Source of the DNA: Candidatus Terrybacteria bacterium RIFCSPLOWO2_01_FULL_58_14
GTDB lineage: Bacteria > Patescibacteriota > Minisyncoccia > Terrybacterales > 2-01-FULL-58-14
Assembly (NCBI GenBank): GCA_001824745.1
Contig: MHSZ01000021.1
Span: forward strand, 4,276-9,951
Reading direction: 5' to 3'
Length of the DNA stretch: 5,676 nucleotides
Shown here in pieces: positions 1 to 4,998 of the stretch (the stretch's first letter is position 1; each line of letters begins with the position of its first letter). The translations under genes were made by a program, and so were the position numbers. The notes beneath the pieces are model-generated. The model worked only from the letters and a program-made list of their open reading frames with translations, was not told where the DNA came from and made no database searches.

Positions 1-860
1 TAACGCTCGCGCATGAGTTTGAGCACTTCTTTGTGCGCCGAAGAGAGCGCAGTCCCTCCCGAAGAGCCGCGGTGGAAGAACTGATCTTCGTTCACCACGT
101 GTGCGGCGGTATCGTGCACGATGAAGACGAGTTCCACTTGCGGGTAGCTTCTCCTCACGTGTTCCACGAAGAGATAGAACATCACGCGGCAGAGAAACTT
201 TTTCTGCTGATCCATCGAGCCGGAAACGTCCATGAGACAGAACACGACTGCGTTCGTCGAAGGACGGTTTTCGAAACGGACTCGATGATAGCGGAGATCT
301 CCCTCGCTGTAGGGCAAACGCTTGTCGGGCTTGGTTCTGGAAACGATACGGCGCGCGATGTGCTCGCGGGCGCTGGCTCTGCGATTGAGCCGTGGCCAGA
401 TACCGTGCCGCTTCCTTCCCTCAACGCCCGCAGCGCGCTTGCGCGGAAGACCGCCCGTACCCTTGTCCTCCAACCGGGGAAGCTTCAGATCTTCGTAGAG
501 GAGATCGATGAGCTCGCTCATCGATACGTCCACTTCGTAGATTTCTTGGCCCGGTTCGGTACCCGCAGCAGCACCCACAAGGCCGCGGGGGCCGCGTTGT
601 TGGCCGCCACCCTGTTGCCCCTGGCCGCCTTGGCCTCCGCCGGGGCCCTGTTGTGGACCCTTGCCGTACCGGAAGGTCGGCTCGCGGACCGTACGGATGG
701 GAACCCGCACAATCCTCTCGGGACTGGATGAGATGATGGTCTCCTCGGAAATGACATCGACGAGCTGTTCTCGTAGCGCCTCGCGAATGAGTTCGCGGTG
801 GCGTCTTCGCTCCTCACGGAGCCGATCTGTATTACGGCCGCGCCGATCGCGAATCTCCAC
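1..860 (-). CDS. yhbH: YhbH/YeaH-type DUF444 VWA-domain protein, C-terminus cut by window edge
   Basis: The first 286 codons of a DUF444 protein are visible; the rest lies beyond the left edge. The start is GTG at 860-858, chosen because GGAGG (870-874) sits 9 nt upstream and the protein then opens in typical family style: a basic region (VEIRDRRGRNTDRLREERRR) followed by VDVISEETIISS (about residues 34-45). A Gly/Gln-rich linker spans about residues 66-93. The von Willebrand A domain starts near residue 203, with a metal-binding MIDAS motif DVSGS at 211-215 and the later SGGT motif. The family (YhbH in Bacillus, YeaH in E. coli) is cytoplasmic and encoded beside PrkA; it is linked to sporulation or stress and starvation responses, with no known enzymatic reaction. 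It follows prkA after a 207-bp gap containing a terminator, so it is probably at least partly separately transcribed. No signal peptide is seen. Family assignment is secure; the exact function is not. Confidence 0.92.
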   Translation of the reverse strand, partial: MEIRDRRGRNTDRLREERRRHRELIREALREQLVDVISEETIISSSPERIVRVPIRTVREPTFRYGKGPQQGPGGGQGGQGQQGGGQQRGPRGLVGAAAGTEPGQEIYEVDVSMSELIDLLYEDLKLPRLEDKGTGGLPRKRAAGVEGRKRHGIWPRLNRRASAREHIARRIVSRTKPDKRLPYSEGDLRYHRVRFENRPSTNAVVFCLMDVSGSMDQQKKFLCRVMFYLFVEHVRRSYPQVELVFIVHDTAAHVVNEDQFFHRGSSGGTALSSAHKEVLKLMRER

Positions 861-929
861 GGAATTTTCCCTCCACTGTCAAGGAACTCGTGTTCCCACC
901 CTCGCATACTCGCAAAAAAGCGTCAATGC

Positions 930-982
930 GCCCGCACCAGAAAATCGCGGGCTCCATGAGGCACCCCACCCTTACGGGTGGG
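930..982 (-). promoter_or_regulatory. Paired hairpins in the yhbH leader
   Basis: In the prkA-yhbH gap, past the terminator, are two short inverted repeats: a 7-bp stem with a 4-nt loop (arms 965-971 and 976-982) and a 6-bp stem with an 11-nt loop (arms 930-935 and 947-952). Neither is followed by a T-run on the minus strand, so they are not ordinary terminators for prkA. They match no riboswitch class I know. They may be leader or processing structures, or chance. Confidence 0.35.
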
Positions 983-1000
983 TTATCTGCGGGAAATGAA

Positions 1001-1031
1001 AAGAGAAGACGCCCCGATCTTTCGGGACGTC
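1001..1031 (-). terminator. Intrinsic terminator after prkA
   Basis: On the minus-strand transcript a 10-bp stem (plus arms 1008-1017 and 1022-1031, one G-U pair) closes a 4-nt loop and is followed by the T-rich run TTCTCTTTT (about 998-1007). It starts 36 nt after the prkA stop, so most prkA transcripts should end before yhbH. Confidence 0.8.
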
Positions 1032-1066
1032 TCTATTCCGTTCTTCGGCACCGGGGCGTTTCTCTT

Positions 1067-2968
1067 CTAAGAGAACACCTCGTTTATGCGCCGCGCGACA
1101 AAGTCGATAGCGGCGTCTGCACAGCGTTCACAGTAGCCGTACTGGCTCGAAAGCACCTCGCGGATCTTCTCCGCGAATGCCTCCGCATCCGGCGAACGGA
1201 TACCGTCTGCCGGAACGGGGAAGAAATCGCGCATGCGCACCACGAGGTGGTGGCGAATACCGCGTCGGAGCCGTTCTTGATCCTGCCAGCGGAAGGGCCT
1301 GTCGAGATCCGCGTACTCGCGCTGAAGCGTCACGAGCGTCTCGCGGATCCCATAGGCCTCCTGCCGCGTGAAGCCCCATGCAGTCTCCACTTGGGCGAGG
1401 AAACGCTCGAGGTCTTCGTTTTCCCTGCCCGCAGAGAACCATTGTTTGGCGCGCTCCACGTAACTTGCGAACATTCCGTCCGCGTATACCTCCTGGGCGC
1501 CGATCACGACATCCGTGAACTCTTCGCGAAGATCGCGCATGTATTCTTCGTCGGCTTTGCTCATGAGGTCGCGCCAGCGTTCGCGCTCCCTGGGGGGAAT
1601 GGACTCGTCGCGCATGAGCTGCCGCAGGATGGCTTGGCGATATTCCGGCCAGAGGAGACACGACCGTTCTCCGTTCCCGCTGCTACGGCCCGCCACCGTA
1701 TATGCCGTCCCCATCGCCTTCGTGAAGAACCGCGTATCAAGACCTTCTCTGCCGTCCTTGGGCGACTCGAGGAGGAATTCGCTCGGTGTCTTGGGACTCT
1801 GCCCGTCCGCATCGCCGTTGTAAACCGCCATCCTCACGAGCGCGGGAATCGCTGCGCTTTCGGTGAGGCGCGTGAGCACCGCGAACTTCGCGGCGGTCTC
1901 AAGGGTATGCGGCGCAACGTGCACCCTTCCGTACCGCGAACGCAGGCGTTCCTTCTCGTAGACCTTCGCCTCAGCGCTCCATCGAAGCAGATGTCGGAAG
2001 GTCAAGGGCAGCGTACGGCTCACCAAGGCCTCGTTCGTCGGCTCCGCGAGGAACCTTTGATACTCGGCCATATTCGAGTGACCGATAATCACACAGTCCA
2101 CCGAGATGCGCCCGTAGTTCCCCGGTCCTGGCACCTCTTTCTCCTGCGTTGCGAAGATGAAAAGGTTCAGCTGCCGGACCTCTCGCTTGAAGATCTCCCG
2201 GACCTCCAGCAGGCCTTGCTCGGCGTGGTGGAAGAGGCCGTTGAAAATCAGGGTTCTTGCGTGGCCTTCGGCGTACCGCTTATCGTCGAGCATCGCGATA
2301 TTCACGCGGCCGATGAGCTCGGAGATATCCTCGTTCATCGGATCCGACGGAAACATCACCCCGACGCCAACCCCCAAACCGTCCTGTCGCGCGCTGATCC
2401 TTCGCTCGACGACCGGAAAACGCTCCCACCCGTGGCCGCCTTCGTATCGCTCCTGAAGTTCGGTGCGGCAGACGTGGCAAATGTCCGCGGTCGGGTGAAT
2501 CGGAGCGTTGAAGCGCCTCGAAAACTCCTCGCGGCGGCTCCGCGGGAGCAGCCGAAACGGATGCTCATGCATCGGGCACCCCTTCAGCGTCCAGATCGAA
2601 GCTCCTTCCAGCAACTGGTGAAAACGCGCAGCAAGCGCGCTTTTCCCGGTGCCGGTTTCGCCGATCCAAACGATGATTTGGCGCGCCTGCTCAGCGCCGG
2701 CACCCGCGGCCTCCAACGCCATCGCGATTTCCTCGATTTCGCGTTCGCGGCCGTAGAAATCATCGAATGCGCGGAAGGTCCTGACTGCTTCTCCCGGCGC
2801 GAGTTCAAGCGCGCGCGCGAGCTGCTCGTCGTCTTCCGCGGCAACGGCATCGAATCCCGGTGCGACGAAAATGCGCCGGTAGATACGCTGCGCTGCATTC
2901 TCAGCCATGAGAGGGTTCCTCTCGGCTTCCGCGAGGAACTCGGCCATCGTCATCGTGCGTTCGCTCAT
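1067..2968 (-). CDS. prkA: PrkA-family AAA+ serine protein kinase
   Basis: This 633-residue protein has the usual PrkA length. A Walker A P-loop GETGTGKS lies at 103-110. The family-typical CPMHEHPF segment (131-138) and CHVC pair (164-167) resemble a Cys/His metal-binding cluster. Next come GLLEVREIFKREV (252-264), FATQEKEV (272-279, the family's ATQE segment) and VIIGHSNMAEYQRF (293-306), matching the PrkA core. The C-terminal third (about 430-633) corresponds to the helical PrkA C-terminal domain once compared with eukaryotic kinases. Family members (YeaG in E. coli, PrkA in Bacillus) act in the cytoplasm in nutrient stress or sporulation; kinase activity, and in Bacillus ATP-dependent protease activity, have been reported. 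The start ATG at 2968 has GAGGGG (2978-2983) 9 nt upstream; in-frame ATGs at codons 6 and 8 are less likely. It has its own predicted promoter and a terminator after its TAG stop, and it precedes yhbH, its usual partner. The C-terminus (INEVFS) has no HbYX proteasome-docking tail. Confidence 0.94.
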   Translation of the reverse strand: MSERTMTMAEFLAEAERNPLMAENAAQRIYRRIFVAPGFDAVAAEDDEQLARALELAPGEAVRTFRAFDDFYGREREIEEIAMALEAAGAGAEQARQIIVWIGETGTGKSALAARFHQLLEGASIWTLKGCPMHEHPFRLLPRSRREEFSRRFNAPIHPTADICHVCRTELQERYEGGHGWERFPVVERRISARQDGLGVGVGVMFPSDPMNEDISELIGRVNIAMLDDKRYAEGHARTLIFNGLFHHAEQGLLEVREIFKREVRQLNLFIFATQEKEVPGPGNYGRISVDCVIIGHSNMAEYQRFLAEPTNEALVSRTLPLTFRHLLRWSAEAKVYEKERLRSRYGRVHVAPHTLETAAKFAVLTRLTESAAIPALVRMAVYNGDADGQSPKTPSEFLLESPKDGREGLDTRFFTKAMGTAYTVAGRSSGNGERSCLLWPEYRQAILRQLMRDESIPPRERERWRDLMSKADEEYMRDLREEFTDVVIGAQEVYADGMFASYVERAKQWFSAGRENEDLERFLAQVETAWGFTRQEAYGIRETLVTLQREYADLDRPFRWQDQERLRRGIRHHLVVRMRDFFPVPADGIRSPDAEAFAEKIREVLSSQYGYCERCADAAIDFVARRINEVFS

Positions 2969-3014
2969 TATTCAACACCCCTCGCGCAGTGATTTGACAA
3001 CGTACAGTGGTTCT

Positions 3015-3043
3015 CTTGTAGCGATGAGAACCGCAAATGTCAA
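3015..3043 (-). promoter_or_regulatory. Predicted sigma-70-type promoter of prkA
   Basis: Read on the minus strand: a perfect -35 TTGACA (3038-3043), a 17-bp spacer and TACAAG as -10 (3015-3020, four of six consensus positions). It lies after the ubact terminator, about 47 bp before the prkA start. No alternative-sigma signature is seen, although prkA homologues are often stress-controlled. Confidence 0.6.
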
Positions 3044-3047
3044 TCAC

Positions 3048-3077
3048 CGCCCCTCGACACGGCTCAGGGCAAGCATA
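3048..3077. repeat. Possible dispersed intergenic repeat unit
   Basis: The segment around CCTCGACACGGCTCAGGGC resembles the CTTCGAC...GCTCAGGG type of imperfect palindrome often seen in multiple intergenic copies in bacterial genomes. It is followed by a small inverted repeat (GGCAA...TTGCC). Only one copy is in the window, so the repeat status comes from recognition of the type and is not demonstrated here. It lies just upstream of the prkA -35. Confidence 0.35.
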
Positions 3078-3149
3078 GTTGCCTTGCTACTCCCCGCATT
3101 ACAGACCGGTCCGCTTGCATAACTCGTGGTGAGCCACGCCGAACCGCCC

Positions 3150-3182
3150 AAAAGAAGACGCCCGAGCACATTGACTCGGGCG
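3150..3182 (-). terminator. Intrinsic terminator after ubact
   Basis: Minus-strand hairpin with a perfect 8-bp GC-rich stem (plus arms 3159-3166 and 3175-3182), an 8-nt loop and the tract TCTTCTTTT (3150-3158). It lies 18 nt past the ubact stop and closes the proteasome operon before prkA. Confidence 0.8.
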
Positions 3183-3200
3183 CATCCATCCCAGGAGCGA

Positions 3201-3413
3201 CTACTCCCCGGATTGCTCACGGCGCTGCTGGCGCCGTTGCGCTGCTTCCTCTTCCGCCTCTTGTCCCGGATCGCGTTCGCGAAGATCGCGAAGCATTCTC
3301 CGTACCGGGCTCTCCTGTTCCGAGGGAGGCGGATCGTGCCGTGTCGGCGTCGGAAGCGGAGAAGGTTCTCCCTGCTTCCGACGACTCCGTTCCTGCTGCC
3401 TCTGATCAGGCAT
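3201..3413 (-). CDS. ubact: UBact/Pup-like protein modifier ending in Gly-Glu
   Basis: A 70-residue, very hydrophilic protein rich in Arg, Gln, Glu and Pro, almost certainly disordered, ending REQSGE. Prokaryotic ubiquitin-like modifiers (Pup, and the UBact group of non-actinobacteria) are disordered proteins of about 55-70 residues ending in Gly-Gln or Gly-Glu. Their C-terminal glutamate is joined to substrate lysines by PafA, marking them for the proteasome. The segment VRRMLRDLRERDPGQ (37-51) resembles the amphipathic region before the UBact tail, which usually reads like LLxRMRxVDPxQ. Because the last residue is already Glu, no deamidation by Dop is needed before ligation. The ATG (3413-3411) is 3 bp after the prcA stop, with AGGAGG (3422-3427) 8 nt upstream inside prcA. 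It is the last gene of the prcB-prcA-ubact unit and is followed by a terminator. Only one lysine (K13) is present. Assignment rests on context plus tail motif; the sequence is divergent. Confidence 0.85.
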   Translation of the reverse strand: MPDQRQQERSRRKQGEPSPLPTPTRHDPPPSEQESPVRRMLRDLRERDPGQEAEEEAAQRRQQRREQSGE

Positions 3414-3427
3414 CCGTTATTCCTCCT
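3414..3427 (-). promoter_or_regulatory. ubact ribosome binding site inside prcA end
   Basis: AGGAGG (3422-3427) overlaps the last codons of prcA, with 8 nt to the ubact ATG; the prcA TAA (3417-3419) lies between them. This layout supports the 70-residue start and lets terminating prcA ribosomes feed ubact. Confidence 0.75.
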
Positions 3428-4097
3428 CTCCCGAAAGATGCTGCAGCTGTTGTGGCTGTTGGTAGGAAACCACGGTGAGTTCCAGAGTGCCCTCTTTCCC
3501 GCACTCCTCCCATGCGCGTTGCGCGAGGCGCACAGCGTCGCGCCGCGACTGCGATACGCGCGCATGTTCTTTCAGGATGCGCTCAATGCCGGGCACCACG
3601 TCGTTGCCGCCTAGAACGCAAAAGTCTTCATGGGCATTGCGGTCTCCCGTGGCAGAAAGGTAGTGGAAGACGGTGCGTTTCTGTTCGCCGTCCACTTCCG
3701 CGATCAGAAAGTCGCCGATGAGGGGGCGCGTGCGCGAATCAACGAACAGCGCCCGCATCATGCCGAGGATGCCGTCGAGCTCTTCCTGCGCGATCACGGA
3801 CTCGGCGGTAACACTCGTGTGCCCCGCACGCAATTCCAGAAGGTGGGCGCCGGTCGTAAACCCCGTGGCAATCTGTTGGATTGCCACGACTTCTCCGGTT
3901 CCCGCAAAGACGAGGCCTTTAGGATGCACAAGGCGCACCTTCCTGACACCGCGAATCGTACTCGATGTCGCAAAGAGCGCACCCCCGCGAAACGCAATGG
4001 CAATGACCGGAAGGCACGAATGGAGCCGGTCTTCGATGAGGGAAAGCTTGTCGGTTTCCCCGCGCGTCGTGTAGCGCGTTCCGTCGTTATCGGCCAT
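3417..4097 (-). CDS. prcA: 20S proteasome alpha subunit PrcA
   Basis: A 226-residue Ntn-hydrolase-fold protein that forms the outer rings of the bacterial 20S core and gates entry. An N-terminal stretch of about 28 residues (the H0-helix region) precedes LPVIAIAFRGGALFAT (29-44), matching the family's first strands (SVVALAYAGGVLFVAE in Mycobacterium). VRKVRLVHPKGLVFAGTGEV follows; K53 aligns with the lysine that in other alpha subunits helps bind the HbYX tail of the activating ATPase. Later segments GDFLIAEVD and EDFCVLGGNDVV also fit. Like other alpha subunits it has no catalytic threonine. The start ATG at 4097-4095 was chosen over an in-frame ATG at 4163 because AGGAGG (4103-4108) lies 5 nt upstream and it gives normal family length. 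The first 11 bp overlap the end of prcB (ATGGCCGATAA), suggesting translational coupling and matched alpha:beta output. The C-terminus is Gln/Glu-rich. Confidence 0.9.
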   Translation of the reverse strand: MADNDGTRYTTRGETDKLSLIEDRLHSCLPVIAIAFRGGALFATSSTIRGVRKVRLVHPKGLVFAGTGEVVAIQQIATGFTTGAHLLELRAGHTSVTAESVIAQEELDGILGMMRALFVDSRTRPLIGDFLIAEVDGEQKRTVFHYLSATGDRNAHEDFCVLGGNDVVPGIERILKEHARVSQSRRDAVRLAQRAWEECGKEGTLELTVVSYQQPQQLQHLSGEEE

Positions 4098-4863
4098 GGA
4101 CCCCTCCTCGTATGTCATTGAGCACGGCGTCGATCTCTCCGTGCGGAACTGTCCTGGCGCCATCCTTGTTGAGGATCACCGCACAGAACGGTTCACCGGT
4201 GCCTGCGTTGCGCTCTGCTGCCTTCCGCAGCGCTCCGATGCCCGCACGGAGCGCCTCTTGGGCAGTGCTCGCGCTTGCGCGGCCCCGGTAGTTCTCGTCG
4301 AGCCAGTCCTGCGCAGGATCTGCTCCGCTGCCGATAGCCACGTACCCTGTCTCCTTGTGTTCCAGGAGAAATCCGGTGGGGTCGATGGTGACCACCCGGC
4401 CGGTTCGACTCTCAGTGTCGTAGCAGCCGAGCAAGAAGGCCACGGCAAGCTCACCGCCGGTGCTCATGACCAGCGGAAAAAGCTGTGTTGCAATGTCTTG
4501 GAGCATGAGACCGTACTTTTCGACACTCACCACGCCACCGGTCAGACACTGCTCCGCGGAAACCGCAACCTGAAAGAGACGCGTGCTTTTGAGGCCCGGC
4601 CCCGGGGCGCCGGCAATACCCACAACGCCGTATTCGCCCGCAATCGTGAGTTTGGAAACGGGCTCACGATAGCGGTCGAGTTTCTGCGTGTTGGTCGCTT
4701 GCGTATCGGCGCACACTACCGCCGCATCCTTGGCGCACACGCCGACAATCGTGGTCGCATGCGTCGCAAAGAGCTTCGCATCCCCCGGCGCTCCGAAAGA
4801 AATCGGCGGAAAGAGGCGCTGGATATCGCCCCCCGCAATGACGCGCGAGAGAAAATCGGACAT
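4087..4863 (-). CDS. prcB: 20S proteasome beta subunit PrcB (proteolytic subunit precursor)
   Basis: A 258-residue precursor of the catalytic inner-ring subunit. An N-terminal propeptide of 36 residues (MSDFLSRV...THA) resembles the SSFTDLLRR-type propeptide of actinobacterial PrcB and should be removed autocatalytically to expose Thr37 (mature T1) in TTIVGV. Asp53 matches D17, and Lys71 in PVSKL matches K33 after a two-residue insertion. GYVAIGSGAD (173-182) carries the GSG motif with the serine partner of T1. RNAGTGEP (218-225) aligns with the DSATGGP region, where the usual Asp166 appears as Asn219. The residue before T1 is Ala36 instead of the usual Gly. The start ATG at 4863-4861 has AGGAGG (4871-4876) 7 nt upstream; an upstream in-frame ATG at 4920 would add 19 residues with no propeptide similarity. 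It is the first gene of the prcB-prcA-ubact unit, with a promoter just upstream. Family assignment is secure. Confidence 0.93.
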   Translation of the reverse strand: MSDFLSRVIAGGDIQRLFPPISFGAPGDAKLFATHATTIVGVCAKDAAVVCADTQATNTQKLDRYREPVSKLTIAGEYGVVGIAGAPGPGLKSTRLFQVAVSAEQCLTGGVVSVEKYGLMLQDIATQLFPLVMSTGGELAVAFLLGCYDTESRTGRVVTIDPTGFLLEHKETGYVAIGSGADPAQDWLDENYRGRASASTAQEALRAGIGALRKAAERNAGTGEPFCAVILNKDGARTVPHGEIDAVLNDIRGGVHGR

Positions 4864-4910
4864 GGTCCTTCCTCCTGTGCAATCTTTTACAATGAACGAA
4901 ACGTGGACAT

Positions 4911-4939
4911 TTCGTATCATACGGATGTCGGACCGTCAA
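4911..4939 (-). promoter_or_regulatory. Predicted sigma-70-type promoter of prcB-prcA-ubact
   Basis: Read on the minus strand: -35 TTGACG (4934-4939), a 17-bp spacer, and TACGAA (4911-4916) preceded by TGA, giving an extended -10 shape. It sits between the pafA terminator and the prcB ribosome binding site. The -10 hexamer itself matches the consensus weakly. Confidence 0.55.
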
Positions 4940-4950
4940 GGAATCCATGC

Positions 4951-4982
4951 GCAAAAGAAAGGACTCCGCTTCGCGGAGTCCT
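4951..4982 (-). terminator. Intrinsic terminator after pafA
   Basis: Minus-strand hairpin with a 10-bp stem (plus arms 4960-4969 and 4973-4982), a 3-nt loop and the T-rich tail TTCTTTT. It lies about 16 nt after the pafA stop and 97 bp before the prcB start, so pafA and prcB are probably separate transcription units. Confidence 0.85.
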
Positions 4983-4998
4983 CTGGCGTTCTTCCCTT

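Noticed and set aside
33..731. A 232-codon plus-strand open frame at the left end
   Set aside because: Antisense to the DUF444 gene, whose MIDAS motif and family segments are on the minus strand.
518..907. Minus-strand 129-codon frame starting upstream of yhbH
   Set aside because: It is in a different frame from yhbH and overlaps its whole N-terminal coding part; only the GTG-started frame gives DUF444 sequence and has a well-spaced ribosome binding site.
1067..2968. PrkA as the missing proteasomal ATPase
   Set aside because: It lacks the coiled-coil/OB N-terminal region and the C-terminal HbYX or GQYL-type tail of Mpa/ARC, and its core motifs are PrkA-specific.
890..2992. A 700-codon plus-strand open frame opposite prkA
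   Set aside because: It is fully antisense to a clear PrkA gene, its translation shows no recognisable domain, and long antisense frames are expected in GC-rich coding DNA.
2969..3158. A tRNA or small RNA gene in the ubact-prkA gap
   Set aside because: No cloverleaf or T-loop consensus was found on either strand; the gap is explained by a terminator, a repeat-like palindrome, a promoter and the prkA leader.
3126..3614. Plus-strand 162-codon frame with hydrophobic stretches
   Set aside because: It spans the ubact terminator and is antisense to ubact and prcA; the Leu/Arg-rich content reflects the opposite strand's charged codons.
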